In this document: positions 1 through 10,572 of the stretch, piece by piece
Numbering within the stretch: position 1 is the stretch's first letter
Layout: each line of letters begins with the position of its first letter
Source: Bacteroidales bacterium UBA1794
GTDB taxonomy: Bacteria; Bacteroidota; Bacteroidia; Bacteroidales; Bacteroidaceae
Assembly: GCA_002315435.1 (NCBI GenBank)
Contig: DCFW01000027.1
Span: 124,001 to 188,000 of the forward strand
Direction of reading: 5' to 3'
DNA length: 64,000 bases
Notes under the pieces: model-generated
The model's input: the letters and a program-made list of their open reading frames with translations, nothing else
Told to the model about the DNA's origin: nothing
Databases searched by the model: none
Program-made: the position numbers and the translations under genes

Positions 1-305
1 GATACTTCCCCCACACGCGGCAAAACCAAGTTTGCAGCATAAGAAATAAATATCGCATTAATGCAATTATTCGTTTTCGGTACATATCCCATCGGTTCAA
101 GTGTTTGCTTCCACCTAACACCACGGAACACATGGCTTAAAATCCCAAAAATTAGAGTTAAGAACATCCACCACCAACTCATCTGATGTAAAAAGACATC
201 AGCAGCCCGCGAGAAATCGAAATCTCTATAGACCCAAAACAGGATGAAAGTACCTAATATTATAGGAAAAACTACTTTCAGCGTTTTTTTTATTATCTTA
301 TTCAT
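1..305 (-). CDS. Flippase-like (LPG synthase TM family) membrane protein, 5' part only
   Basis: This minus-strand frame opens with ATG at 303-305 and runs off the left edge, giving about 101 residues. The start reads MNKIIKKTLKVVFPIILGTF and continues through a hydrophobic helix to a WWWMFLT segment, then to HVFRGVRWKQ and a final NLVLPRVGE. Hydrophobic helices with an early R-G-x-R-W motif and a later N-x-x-x-P-R-x-G-E motif fit the lysylphosphatidylglycerol-synthase transmembrane / UPF0104 flippase-like family of the inner membrane. Substrate cannot be judged. It is divergent from rsmA, with 79 bp between the two starts. The family call rests on motif memory and a third of the protein. Confidence 0.7.
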   Translation of the reverse strand, partial: MNKIIKKTLKVVFPIILGTFILFWVYRDFDFSRAADVFLHQMSWWWMFLTLIFGILSHVFRGVRWKQTLEPMGYVPKTNNCINAIFISYAANLVLPRVGEV

Positions 306-384
306 TAAATATTAATATCTTTGCTCATTGCAAAGATATATGTTATCTTTAAAAAACGCGTAATAAATGCATTAATTTTATAGA

Positions 385-1188
385 ATGAAAACTGTAAAGC
401 CAAAAAAATTTCTTGGACAACACTTCTTAAAGGATCTACTCATCGCCAATCGCATTGCTGATACGGTAGATACTATGCCAAATATCCCAATTCTTGAAGT
501 CGGTCCAGGAATGGGTGTCCTAACCCAATTCTTACTAAAAAAAGGCAGAGCACTAAAAGTTGTTGAATTAGATGATGAATCCGTACAATACTTAAGAAGC
601 AATTATCCGAATCTCGAAGATAACATCATTGAAGACGATTTCCTAAAAATGCACCTTGAAAACACCTTTGAAGGTGAACCATTCGTGTTAACCGGAAATT
701 ATCCATATAATATATCAAGCCAAATCTTCTTTAAAATGCTTGAAAACAAAGAGCTTATTCCTTGCTGCACCGGAATGATACAACGAGAAGTGGCACAACG
801 CATAGCATCTGAGCCCGGTCATAAAGCCTATGGAATATTAAGCGTATTGATTCAAGCTTGGTATGATGTAGAATATTTATTTACTGTGGACGAAAATGTT
901 TTTTCACCGCCACCAAAAGTAAAAAGTGCAGTGATCAGAATGACTCGTAACCAAAAGAATTCGCTAGGATGTAATGAAAAACTTTTTAAGCAAGTAATAA
1001 AAACCACATTCAATCAAAGAAGAAAAACATTGCGCAATTCGATAAAACCTATCTTAGGCAATGATTGTAAATTGACTGAGAATGAGTTTTTCAACAAACG
1101 TCCCGAGCAGCTTTCAGTTGAACAGTTCATTGATTTGACCAATGAGGTCGACAATGTTATGAAAGAAAGGGGAAACATTCCGGAATAA
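385..1188 (+). CDS. rsmA: 16S rRNA (adenine1518/1519-N6)-dimethyltransferase RsmA/KsgA
   Basis: The 267-residue protein has the expected length for RsmA, the SAM-dependent enzyme that dimethylates two adjacent adenines in the 3' hairpin of 16S rRNA during 30S maturation. It begins with the family signature KKFLGQHFL (about residues 7-15). SAM motif I is LEVGPGMGVLT (about 38-48). The catalytic motif NYPYNIS (about 108-114) replaces the common NLPYNIS. A C-terminal helical domain includes FNQRRKTLRNS. The ATG at 385 gives the canonical N-terminus. It stands alone, divergent from the flippase-like gene and 167 bp before the DUF349 gene. Confidence 0.97.
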   Translation: MKTVKPKKFLGQHFLKDLLIANRIADTVDTMPNIPILEVGPGMGVLTQFLLKKGRALKVVELDDESVQYLRSNYPNLEDNIIEDDFLKMHLENTFEGEPFVLTGNYPYNISSQIFFKMLENKELIPCCTGMIQREVAQRIASEPGHKAYGILSVLIQAWYDVEYLFTVDENVFSPPPKVKSAVIRMTRNQKNSLGCNEKLFKQVIKTTFNQRRKTLRNSIKPILGNDCKLTENEFFNKRPEQLSVEQFIDLTNEVDNVMKERGNIPE

Positions 1189-1355
1189 AACCAATATAGC
1201 CATAACTCATTTTTCTATTTTAACAAGCAAATGCACAAAAAAATGCAGCTTTGAATTAAAAAAAATGATAAAATGCTAGAATGTAATAAAAAAAATACTT
1301 TAATTTGTACAAAATTGATTGTTAGGGGCAACCTAATAAAATAAAACGTTTATAC

Positions 1356-3356
1356 ATGATGGACACTCAGGACACTAATATTTCTCAAAATGAGGAAAAA
1401 TTAGAAGAAAACAAATCAGTACCTACAGCAGAGACACTTAACAGTGATAGTGAGGTTACTAGTACGACAACAGACACCCAAGCGGAAGTACCTGTTGCCG
1501 AAGAGGTTGCTACACCTAATATTCCAGATGCTGCTGAGACTGAGAATCAAACGGAGGATGCTATAAATCTAGCTCCACAAAACAAGGAAGAAGTTTTAAA
1601 CAGGATGAAAGAAATAGCTGAAAACACAGAACATCTAGACAAACAAGAAGTGGATGCTCTGAAACAAGCTTTCTACAAATTTCACCACAATGAACAAGAA
1701 GAGGCTAAATTGAAGTTCATTGAAAATGGTGGGAAAGAAGAAGATTTTCATCCAGAACAGGATCCTCTTGAACCCGAATTCAAGGATGCAATGGCAAAAA
1801 TTAAAGTACAACGGAATGTCATAGTTGCAGAAATTGAAAAAGAGAAAGAAGAGAATCTTGCTAAGAAACTTTCCATCATTGATAAAATAAAGGTTTTCGT
1901 TGAAAATCCAGAAGAGGTAAATAAACAATATAGCGAGTTCAAGAGACTGCAACAAGATTGGAATAACATAAGACTTGTTCCTGAAGGTAAAGCAAACGAA
2001 CTTTGGAGAAACTATCAATTAAATGTGGAGAAGTTCTACGATATTCTCAAAATAAACAATGAATTCCGTGATTATGACTTCAAAAAGAATTTAGAAATAA
2101 AGACTAAGCTTTGTGAAGCCGCTGAAAAACTTCAAGATGTAGCTGATGTTATTTCAGCTTTCCATCAATTACAGAAATTTCATCAAGAATTTCGCGATAC
2201 CGGGCCAGTTACCAAAGAACTGCGTGAAGATATATGGACTAGATTTAAAGCAGCTTCTACTCTAATAAACAAACGTCATCAAGAATACTTTGAAAAATTA
2301 AAGGAACAAGAACAAAATAATCTGGATGCGAAAACGGTTATTTGCGAAATTGTTGAAGCCAGCGAATATGATACGTTGAAAACATTTGCCGATTGGGATG
2401 CTAAGACAAAAGAAATAATCAAGCTACAAGCTAAGTGGAAAACAATTGGATATGCTCCAATTAAGATGAACACTAAAATATTCGAACGTTTCAGAGGCGA
2501 TTGTGACGATTTCTTTAAAAAGAAAAGTGAATATTTCAAGGCTGTAAAAGGTACAATGAATACCAACCTCGCTAAAAAGAGAGCTTTATGCGAACAAGCT
2601 GAAGCATTAAAAGATAGTGATGATTGGAAAGAGACAGCTGACAAACTATCAGCCATCCAAAAAGAATGGAAAACAATTGGCCCTGTTCAAAAGAAATATT
2701 CTGATGCTGTATGGAAACGATTCATCACTGCCTGTGACTATTTCTTTGAGCAAAAAAAGAAAAATGCATCACCTCAATATTCTGATGAACTTGTCAATTT
2801 AGAAAAGAAGAAAACAATTATAGATCAAGTAAATGCTCTTTTTGAAGAAACTGGAGATGAAGCTGTAAAGAAAATAAAAGACTTGATTAAAGAATTCAAT
2901 ACAACGGGACATGTACCGTTCAAAGAAAAAGATAGGCTTTACAAAGAGTTCCATGAAGCTGTTGACAAACAATTTGATCGATTAAAAGTTTCGGAAGCAG
3001 CACGTAGCTTGAACAACTTCAAATCAACAGTAAGCAACGGGATGAGAAGCGGTAATCAGTTTAATAGAGAGCGAGAAAAGCTTATGCATCAGTATGAGGC
3101 ATTGAAGAGTGATATAAAAACTTATGAAAACAATTTAGGCTTTCTCACATCTTCTTCCCAAAAGGGTAATAGTCTCGTAACGGAACTCAATAGAAAAGTA
3201 GAAAAATTAAAAGTTGATTTGCAGTTGGTTCTGAATAAAATCAAATTGATTGATCATCCCAATAGTGTTGAAAAAGAGGAAGTGAATAGTGAAGAAGAGG
3301 AAATTCAACAAACCAATGAAACTGTAGATGCAGAAGTAACTGAAAACAAAGAATAA
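1356..3356 (+). CDS. DUF349 repeat protein, coiled-coil and acidic
   Basis: This 666-residue protein has no signal peptide or membrane helix, so it is probably cytoplasmic. The first ~90 residues are acidic and low-complexity, rich in Glu, Thr and Val. The body carries at least four repeats of the DUF349 type, recognisable by W-x-x-I/L-G motifs such as QAKWKTIGYAP and KEWKTIGPVQ followed by W/F-x-R-F and a D-x-F-F step. The tail is coiled coil ending in another acidic stretch. DUF349 proteins are widespread in Bacteroidota and their function is poorly known. The start is an ATG-ATG pair at 1356. A strong terminator follows 27 bp after the stop, so the gene is probably monocistronic. Confidence 0.85.
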   Translation: MMDTQDTNISQNEEKLEENKSVPTAETLNSDSEVTSTTTDTQAEVPVAEEVATPNIPDAAETENQTEDAINLAPQNKEEVLNRMKEIAENTEHLDKQEVDALKQAFYKFHHNEQEEAKLKFIENGGKEEDFHPEQDPLEPEFKDAMAKIKVQRNVIVAEIEKEKEENLAKKLSIIDKIKVFVENPEEVNKQYSEFKRLQQDWNNIRLVPEGKANELWRNYQLNVEKFYDILKINNEFRDYDFKKNLEIKTKLCEAAEKLQDVADVISAFHQLQKFHQEFRDTGPVTKELREDIWTRFKAASTLINKRHQEYFEKLKEQEQNNLDAKTVICEIVEASEYDTLKTFADWDAKTKEIIKLQAKWKTIGYAPIKMNTKIFERFRGDCDDFFKKKSEYFKAVKGTMNTNLAKKRALCEQAEALKDSDDWKETADKLSAIQKEWKTIGPVQKKYSDAVWKRFITACDYFFEQKKKNASPQYSDELVNLEKKKTIIDQVNALFEETGDEAVKKIKDLIKEFNTTGHVPFKEKDRLYKEFHEAVDKQFDRLKVSEAARSLNNFKSTVSNGMRSGNQFNREREKLMHQYEALKSDIKTYENNLGFLTSSSQKGNSLVTELNRKVEKLKVDLQLVLNKIKLIDHPNSVEKEEVNSEEEEIQQTNETVDAEVTENKE

Positions 3357-3383
3357 ATACCACTTGTAAAATCTACATAATAA

Positions 3384-3418
3384 GATAAAAAAATGCACTT
3401 TAGGTGCATTTTTTTATC
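3384..3418 (+). terminator. Rho-independent terminator after the DUF349 gene
   Basis: A perfect 15-bp inverted repeat (3384-3398 with 3404-3418) encloses a 5-nt loop. The stem core is ATGCAC/GTGCAT and the 3' arm contains a run of seven T. It lies 27 bp downstream of the DUF349 stop codon. Confidence 0.9.
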
Positions 3419-3668
3419 TCCATTAATTCTACAATATAGCATTCGATTATGGAATCATTGTCAGCAATCATAATGCTGCGAAGAACTATATCGGTGAAAA
3501 GAATTATTGCTTGAATACTTACCAGTTATTCTTCAACATTATTAAAGGTCCAATTTTATTCCTTTTCCAAATGCGAGGCTAAATACAAACCGGCAATAAG
3601 ATCAAGCAGCACTCTTCACCCAATCTCCATTCGAACTTTCGTATGGATTTGCTATACGCCCTCACAAA
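3419..3668. other. Gene-free stretch between two terminators, with a possible coding remnant
   Basis: No complete gene is visible. On the plus strand a frame from 3430 to the TAA at 3580-3582 stays open for 50 codons with a protein-like composition (for example FDYGIIV then NYIGEKNY). It has no start codon and matches no family I recognise. It may be the remnant of a decayed gene, or chance. Confidence 0.3.
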
Positions 3669-3710
3669 AAATCAGCCCATCAGATTCAAGTAAATCTGAT
3701 GGGCTGATTT
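3669..3710 (-). terminator. Rho-independent terminator of the DPP IV gene
   Basis: A perfect 18-bp inverted repeat (3669-3686 with 3693-3710) has a 6-nt loop. Read on the minus strand it ends in a T-run, 18 bp after the stop of the gene at 3729. Confidence 0.92.
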
Positions 3711-3728
3711 GATTACTGAAATAATAAA

Positions 3729-5936
3729 TTACTTCAGATTATCTTTAAAGAAATTCGTTAATCTTGTGAACAAATACAATCTCGTATTTCCACCATAGAT
3801 GCTATGGTTACGGTTATTAAATACTTGTTGATCATATTGTTTGCCCAACTGTACCAATTCTTCACCATATTCCGCTGTATTCTGAAAATGCACATTATCA
3901 TCAGCTAGACCATGCATGATAAGCAATTTGGCATTAAGATTCTCTGCACGAGTAAATGTTGATGAAGTTTTGTATCCATCACCATTTTCTTTGGGAGTAC
4001 GCATAAAACGTTCACCATAGACACTATCATAATATTTCCAATCAGTGACAGGAGCAACAGCTACACCGGCTTTAAAGATACTACCCGCTTCCGTCAAACT
4101 CATCAACGTGCAATATCCGCCATAGCTCCATCCCCATATTCCAATATTATCTTTATCAACATAAGGTAAACTACCCATGTAACGCGCCACTTCATTTTGA
4201 TCCTGCGCTTCCTTCACACCCAAATTCATATATGTACAATCTGAAAAAGCTTCACCTCTTCCACCGGTACCTCTACCATCAACACAAACAACAATAAATC
4301 CCTGCTGTGCAAGATATTCCTCAAAACAGCCGCCACCACCGTTTATACCAATGCTCCAACGATCCACCACTTCCTGTGATTTCGGGCCACTGTACTGATA
4401 TAAAATTACAGGATACTTTTTGCTTGTATCAAAGTTATATGGCTTTACTATCCAACCATTCAGCGTTTCTCCATTGGAATTAACCGTAATAAATTCTTTT
4501 ACAGGCATCTCTTTTGCTGTCACCAATTTCTTTAAATTAGCATTGTCAAGTAAGGTCAAAGATTTCTTACCGAGGACCTTTAACGTAGTCACAGGCACTT
4601 CATTCAATGACGAATGTACATTTATGAATGACTTGAAGTTTTCTGAGAATATAGCACTATTAGTACCTGCCTCAGGGGTTAGATTTGTTTTCTTTCCTTT
4701 TGCATCAATTTCATAAATAGCGGTACGGCGAGGATCTCCTTCATTACTTTGATAATAAAAAGCATTAGTAACAGGATTCCATCCATAAAAATTCTTTACT
4801 TCATATTTCCCGGTTGTAACCTGTTTCACAAGATTACCTCCCAACGTATACCAATACAGATGACAATACCCATCACGTTCACTCAGCAAACTGAAGTTAT
4901 TATCATAGAATTTAATATTATCATATACATTGTCATCTATATAATATTTGGCATTCTCTCTCAGCACCAATCGCGCAATTCCGGAACGTGGGTTTGTCAT
5001 GTACAAATCCAATATGTTTTGCGTACGGTTCAATACTACTACAGCCAATTTAGTTGGATCATTGGTAAAATGAATACGCGGAACATAATCCTCTTTTTGC
5101 AAAGGGACCTTCAAATTACGTGTAACATGTGATTTTATATCATACGAATAAATGGAGACAATGGAATTTGTTTCACCTGCTTTCGGATATTTGTATGTAT
5201 ACACTCCAGGATATGATGCATATTCTTTTTTCTCAGGAGACTGTCCCTTGTACAGAGGAAAAGAAAAAGAGGGAACATGTGTTTCATCAAAACGCGTCCA
5301 GCATATCATTTCATTGTCCGGGCTGAATGTCAGTGCACAATTATATTCGAATTCTTCCTCATTCACCCAATCAGGCTTGCCATTCATCACTTTATTTACT
5401 TCTCCATCAGTCGTTACTTGTGACTCACTATTATCATAGAGGAGTTTTACTAAAAATATATTGTTGTTACGTACAAAAGCTATCATATTTCCATCCGGTG
5501 AAAATATAGGTGTCTCTTGAGGTCCACCGTCAGAAAGCTTTTCCAACTTTGTACTGATCGTAGTTGCAATATAATAATCTGCTGTAAACGAACGACGATA
5601 TATCTTTTTTGTATTCACCCTAATAAGCATCTTACTATCATCAGGCGAAAGACTATATCCGTCAAAAGATTTAAAGGAACAATTGCGCGCTTTATCTACA
5701 TCAAATAAAACACCAACTTCCTTTCCTGTTTCAAAAGAATACTCCACTATACGTTTCTGATCATCACTCATCATCGTGTAATACCTTGGATCAGCCATAG
5801 GTACTACCCCTTGTAAACTTTCACCGCTAAAACGTCCACTCACAACATCCTTTAATGTGATCTTGTTCTCATCTTGAGAGTACAAGTTCACGAACGTCGC
5901 CAGACAAAGAATTATAACAAATAAGTTTTTTTTCAT
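3729..5936 (-). CDS. Dipeptidyl peptidase IV (S9B serine peptidase), exported
   Basis: The 735-residue protein starts with a signal peptide (MKKNLFVIILCLATFV, cut near LYSQ), so it is periplasmic or outer-membrane associated. Residues ~35-480 form the DPP IV N-terminal beta-propeller. Residues ~490-735 are the alpha/beta-hydrolase domain. The nucleophile is Ser604 in GWSYGGY. The acid is probably in HGLADDNVHF and the His is in RNHSIYGG near the C-terminus. The family removes X-Pro or X-Ala dipeptides from peptide N-termini. Length and motifs are normal. It lies 116 bp downstream of the hybrid sensor gene on the same strand and has its own terminator. A role in the pectin locus is not evident. 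Confidence 0.95.
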   Translation of the reverse strand: MKKNLFVIILCLATFVNLYSQDENKITLKDVVSGRFSGESLQGVVPMADPRYYTMMSDDQKRIVEYSFETGKEVGVLFDVDKARNCSFKSFDGYSLSPDDSKMLIRVNTKKIYRRSFTADYYIATTISTKLEKLSDGGPQETPIFSPDGNMIAFVRNNNIFLVKLLYDNSESQVTTDGEVNKVMNGKPDWVNEEEFEYNCALTFSPDNEMICWTRFDETHVPSFSFPLYKGQSPEKKEYASYPGVYTYKYPKAGETNSIVSIYSYDIKSHVTRNLKVPLQKEDYVPRIHFTNDPTKLAVVVLNRTQNILDLYMTNPRSGIARLVLRENAKYYIDDNVYDNIKFYDNNFSLLSERDGYCHLYWYTLGGNLVKQVTTGKYEVKNFYGWNPVTNAFYYQSNEGDPRRTAIYEIDAKGKKTNLTPEAGTNSAIFSENFKSFINVHSSLNEVPVTTLKVLGKKSLTLLDNANLKKLVTAKEMPVKEFITVNSNGETLNGWIVKPYNFDTSKKYPVILYQYSGPKSQEVVDRWSIGINGGGGCFEEYLAQQGFIVVCVDGRGTGGRGEAFSDCTYMNLGVKEAQDQNEVARYMGSLPYVDKDNIGIWGWSYGGYCTLMSLTEAGSIFKAGVAVAPVTDWKYYDSVYGERFMRTPKENGDGYKTSSTFTRAENLNAKLLIMHGLADDNVHFQNTAEYGEELVQLGKQYDQQVFNNRNHSIYGGNTRLYLFTRLTNFFKDNLK

Positions 5937-6052
5937 TTTCTATCTATTATGTACATATATATCTGCAAATATACAAAAACAATAAAACCTTTAAAAATTC
6001 AGATAACACATTATACCAATTGGCACTATTTTATTCTTTGTTAAACATCCTC

Positions 6053-9000
6053 TTACTTCATACCCTTTTTACTCACAAAGTCCTTATATTCCGTAGGAGT
6101 CATATTAAACCGTTGTTTGAAACACTTACTAAAATAGCGTGGGTCATTGATTCCAACCATGTATGATATCTGTGTCATATTGTATTCGCCTGTTTCAATC
6201 AATTGGGCAGCCCGCTTGACACGCATCTCTTTTATAAATTCGATCGGAGCCAATCCTATCAACGTTTTCAGTTTCTTAAAAAAGACAGAACGGCTGACAG
6301 CCATCTCATGAACCAGATCATCTACAACCAAATCACCATTATCAATATTCTTATTCATCAATTCTATTAACTTGTCTAAGAATCTTCGATCTGAGGTTGA
6401 CATGGCAGGACCTGCATCCGCCTCTCCATCATCCTCGGAAAGATCCAATAGATGCTCTTTATAATAATCTCGCAACTTACTACGTCGCTCTAATATATTA
6501 TCAACACGAGCTTTCAAATAAATAGCACTAAACGGTTTCGTTATATAGTCATCCGCTCCGATTTCCAGCCCTTGCAACTTACTATCAATGGTTGATTTTG
6601 CCGTGAGCAATATCAAAGGTATATGACTTGTGCGTATATCCTTTCTTACCATTTTTGTCATTTCTATTCCATCGCAGATCGGCATCATCACATCACAAAT
6701 AATAAAATCCGGAATTTCTTTTATCGCCTGATCAAAGCCTTCTTTCCCATTTGGAGCCTCCAATACATTATAATTATTTTCAAATATATTCCGTAAGAAA
6801 TATCTTAATTCCATATTATCTTCAACGATCAAAATAGAAAGTTTGGTATCATCCGCTAAATCTTGGATACTTTCTTGAGCTTTCGATTTATAGCTATTCC
6901 GCATTTCTTGAGCCGAAGCTTCTTCTTGCAACAGTTCAGAAGCAAAAACATCCTCAAAGATAAACTCCACAGTTGAGTCGTAATGTTCTTTCCCTTTCTT
7001 AAAATAGACAGTAAAACAGCTACCTGCACCCTCCTTACTGTCAACCGTGATCGTAGCATGATGCATATCGACCAATTGTTTTACCAAAGAAAGCCCTATT
7101 CCTGAAGAAGGTAAATTGAAAATGTTTTTTTCCACTAAAGACTCAAATCTTTTAAATAGCCTATCACGCTTATTTTCCGGAATTCCTATACCTTGATCTC
7201 TTACACCGATTGCAATTGCATTTTCCTCATCATGCAAAAAGACTCTTATGCCTCTGTCTTGAGGAGTATACTTAAAAGCATTAGACAACAGATTAAATAT
7301 TATTTTCTCAACTTTATCAATATCTATCCAAAGTCGCTGATCATCTACTTTATTCTCAAAGGTATACACAATATTATGCTCTTCGGCAAGTATATCAAAA
7401 TTTTCCTTGATATGCTCAACAAAAGGAGCAATAGCCACTTCACTAACACGCATATGCATTTTATTATTTTGAATCTTTCGTAAATCCAAAATTTGATTTA
7501 CCAAACGAAGCATACGGTCAACATTCTTTTTCACAAGAGATAATTGTTCATGAACATGGTCGCTAAGACTATTTTCACTAAGAATCAATTCAATCGGTCC
7601 TGAAATCAATGTCAACGGAGTGCGCAATTCATGGGATATATCAGTAAAAAAGCGCAATTTTATATCAGCAATACGTTGTTCCACTGACACTTCATTCTTC
7701 AACCGGTAAAGGGTAAACAATACATAAGATACAACTAAAATAACCACAAGAATTATCGCAAAATAAATTAGATAAGCCCATGGCGTTTCCCAAAATGAAG
7801 GTTGTACTGTGATTTCCAATCGACGGATATTATTTGTCCAAACACCATCGCTATTGGTGGATTTGACTAAAAAAGTGTAATGTCCCTTCGGCAAATTAGT
7901 ATAAGTCGCCTGACGTTGTTTATCCACATAACTCCATTCTTGATCAAATCCTTCCAACTTATAAGCATATTGTATATTTGCAGGATCTTTGTAATCCAAA
8001 GCAGCATAACGTATGGTTATTGTATTTTGATTATGCTTCAATTTCAGCTCTTTCAAATAATCCAAATCAACAGGTAATGGAGACGTATGGTCTACACTTC
8101 CGGGAGTAATCTGCTTACTATTTATTTGCAACTTACTAAAAAATATATAGGGTTTGAAATTGCTCTTTTCTGTTTTTGCCGGAATGAAATAAAAGATGCC
8201 ACAATTCGTACCAAATGTCATAGCTCCACTTTGCAAACGAGCTGATGCAGCTTCATTAAATTGTGCTGCAAAGGGGAATGTATGATCAGTGTAATTCTCA
8301 AATTGATGTGATTTCAGATTAAACTTACTGATGCCACACTCTGTACTAATCCAGATCGATCCATTTTTATCTTCTTGAATTGAAAGCAGCACATCTGAAG
8401 GTAATCCATCTTTTATTGTATAGCACTTAAAAGCTGCCGTATGCCCATCCGCTGAAAGGAGCTCATTCAGTCCTCCACCAAATGTCGCCAAATATGTACC
8501 ATAATTTTTATTTGAATAAATCCAATGTACATCATTGTTGCCCAAAGTTGTAGGCACACCGGACTGCCTTTGATAATAAGTAAATCTTATATCTTCGGGC
8601 TTTCTGAAATTATCATTGAACATAATCATGCCAGCCGTTGTTCCTACACAAACATGATTCATATAATCAGCTGTAATATAACGCGCTTTGTAACACCTGC
8701 CTATAGGATAGCCTTTCAAGTTATTGCGATTATTAATGAAAATAACTTTACCGTTTACCTCTTGCATATAATTAATGCCTCCTCCATATGTAGCAATCCA
8801 CAAACGATGAAAATGATCTTCATATACGCAATATATATTATCATGACTTAAACTGTATAGATCATTTTCATTATGACGGAAACGAGTTATCCGATATTTT
8901 AGCCCATTCTTTTGCACTTTGATAAGTCCCTCACCTTTGGTGCCAATCCAAATAGTTCCAACATGATCCTGAGTAATAAAATAAGGAGCCCCACCGATCT

Positions 9001-10486
9001 TAGGTCCGGAATGAGAGATAGAACCACTTTGGGTGAGATACCCTAGATTCTGCATAGATTTATTATAGACATAAACCGTTCCGTCTTTAGTACCAACCCA
9101 TAAATTACCATCTCTGTCTTGATAAAGGGCACGGGTATCATTTCGCAAAGATTCACCGGCAATACCGGACGGAGCCAGCATTTGGAATTGGCTTTTAATG
9201 AATGATATTTTCTCAAGCCCTTTTGAGTGAGTGCACATCCACAAATTTCCTTGTCGATCACTCATTGCTGAATGTATCTTGTTGGAAAAACGATAATCTG
9301 ATGATCCCAACTGATTATAAAATGGAACCAACTTGTTTGCTTTTCGATCATAGTAAGAAAAACCGCCTCCATAAGGATGTATCCATAAAAAACCATTTAC
9401 ATCTTCATGAATATGAAACTCCGGATTAGAACGCGGAGAAGATCCAAGTTCAGAAGACACTATTTCTTGTTTGATCCGTCCGGTAGAAGGATTGAAATGA
9501 GTCACACCTTTGGCTCCGCCAAGATCAAGCCAAACCTCTTTAAGCCGATCAACATATACGTGGAGCACCTCATCCGAAGGCAATCCCGCGGCAGTGATTG
9601 TGCTGTAGTGAACTGATTTACCTCTCAATAAGTTATAGAGGAAGAAACCGTCGGAATTAGTTCCTAAAAGGACCTCATTATTATTAATAAGGTTGATAGT
9701 TGTCAGATTCGCGGTTGTGCCTAATTGCGACAAGGCAAAATGTCCATTCAATTTATTATAACGCCAGATACGGCCATGATCAGAAATAAAAATTATTTCC
9801 GTTCTGTTTTCTACGCCATCATAAAATGATTGTTTCTGATTATTGGGCCCTTCCGAAAAAAACATATTGGCACGTTGCTGACCTCTATGCAAAAGCCCTA
9901 ATCCATTATTAGAAAGAATCCATTCATTCCCCTTCTTATCAAGAAACACCTTGAAGATCTTGGATGATGGGAATAGCCCTGTTTTAGGCGAAAACCATTG
10001 AGATTTAAGAGCTGAATCGCTAGAAGTGACTACACGTACAGCCCCATCATTAAGAGAAAGTAACCACATACTTCCATTAGCCAGCGGAATCATTTGTGAA
10101 ATGTTCAGTTCACTAGTCGGACCTCTTTGTGGTACATGAATAAAAGTTTCTGTACGGGGATCAAGACGATGAACTTTATTATCATAGGTTATAGCCCAAA
10201 TAAAACCGTAAATATCCTCTGCTATATAATCAACTCTATTATTTGTTAAGCTTATCAAATCACCTTGGCGTGCTTTAAATGTTTGAAAAGTATATCCATC
10301 AAACTTATTAATGCCATCCCAAGTTGCAAACCACATAATTCCTTTTCTGTCCTGCAACATATCCATTATTGTATTCTGAGACAGGCCATTCTCTGACGAA
10401 TAATGAGTAAATGTGCATTTCAATGATTGAGAATAGGAGGTTAACGCTATCAAAAAAAATTGTAAAGAGAGTAGTAATATTCTCAT
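6053..10486 (-). CDS. Hybrid two-component sensor-regulator (HTCS) of the pectin locus
   Basis: This is a single 1477-residue inner-membrane protein with the full HTCS layout. After a signal segment (MRILLLSLQFFLIALTSYSQ), residues ~20-780 are periplasmic with two-component propeller repeats (for example GLPSDVLLSIQEDKNGSIWI). A Y_Y_Y domain follows (~800-880) and then a transmembrane helix (AYLIYFAIILVVILVVSYVL). The kinase carries its phosphorylated His952 in FTDISHELRTPL and a C-terminal ATPase domain with GIGIPE and SSGIGLSLV. A receiver domain has Asp1265 in FIICDVMMPI. The C-terminus is an AraC-type HTH (~1370-1470). HTCSs bind a saccharide outside the cytoplasm and activate the adjacent polysaccharide genes. 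The neighbouring esterases and GH105 point to a pectin fragment; the exact ligand is inferred. Confidence 0.96.
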   Translation of the reverse strand: MRILLLSLQFFLIALTSYSQSLKCTFTHYSSENGLSQNTIMDMLQDRKGIMWFATWDGINKFDGYTFQTFKARQGDLISLTNNRVDYIAEDIYGFIWAITYDNKVHRLDPRTETFIHVPQRGPTSELNISQMIPLANGSMWLLSLNDGAVRVVTSSDSALKSQWFSPKTGLFPSSKIFKVFLDKKGNEWILSNNGLGLLHRGQQRANMFFSEGPNNQKQSFYDGVENRTEIIFISDHGRIWRYNKLNGHFALSQLGTTANLTTINLINNNEVLLGTNSDGFFLYNLLRGKSVHYSTITAAGLPSDEVLHVYVDRLKEVWLDLGGAKGVTHFNPSTGRIKQEIVSSELGSSPRSNPEFHIHEDVNGFLWIHPYGGGFSYYDRKANKLVPFYNQLGSSDYRFSNKIHSAMSDRQGNLWMCTHSKGLEKISFIKSQFQMLAPSGIAGESLRNDTRALYQDRDGNLWVGTKDGTVYVYNKSMQNLGYLTQSGSISHSGPKIGGAPYFITQDHVGTIWIGTKGEGLIKVQKNGLKYRITRFRHNENDLYSLSHDNIYCVYEDHFHRLWIATYGGGINYMQEVNGKVIFINNRNNLKGYPIGRCYKARYITADYMNHVCVGTTAGMIMFNDNFRKPEDIRFTYYQRQSGVPTTLGNNDVHWIYSNKNYGTYLATFGGGLNELLSADGHTAAFKCYTIKDGLPSDVLLSIQEDKNGSIWISTECGISKFNLKSHQFENYTDHTFPFAAQFNEAASARLQSGAMTFGTNCGIFYFIPAKTEKSNFKPYIFFSKLQINSKQITPGSVDHTSPLPVDLDYLKELKLKHNQNTITIRYAALDYKDPANIQYAYKLEGFDQEWSYVDKQRQATYTNLPKGHYTFLVKSTNSDGVWTNNIRRLEITVQPSFWETPWAYLIYFAIILVVILVVSYVLFTLYRLKNEVSVEQRIADIKLRFFTDISHELRTPLTLISGPIELILSENSLSDHVHEQLSLVKKNVDRMLRLVNQILDLRKIQNNKMHMRVSEVAIAPFVEHIKENFDILAEEHNIVYTFENKVDDQRLWIDIDKVEKIIFNLLSNAFKYTPQDRGIRVFLHDEENAIAIGVRDQGIGIPENKRDRLFKRFESLVEKNIFNLPSSGIGLSLVKQLVDMHHATITVDSKEGAGSCFTVYFKKGKEHYDSTVEFIFEDVFASELLQEEASAQEMRNSYKSKAQESIQDLADDTKLSILIVEDNMELRYFLRNIFENNYNVLEAPNGKEGFDQAIKEIPDFIICDVMMPICDGIEMTKMVRKDIRTSHIPLILLTAKSTIDSKLQGLEIGADDYITKPFSAIYLKARVDNILERRSKLRDYYKEHLLDLSEDDGEADAGPAMSTSDRRFLDKLIELMNKNIDNGDLVVDDLVHEMAVSRSVFFKKLKTLIGLAPIEFIKEMRVKRAAQLIETGEYNMTQISYMVGINDPRYFSKCFKQRFNMTPTEYKDFVSKKGMK

Positions 10487-10572
10487 CCTTTATTTTGTAT
10501 TTTCTGTTAATATGACTTCGAAAATACAAAAAAAGTTGAACAAAAACATACTCTTTACAATTTATTAATATT

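Noticed and set aside
3430..3582. Open 50-codon stretch as a real gene
   Set aside because: No start codon, stop codons close on both sides and no family match; kept only as a possible remnant.
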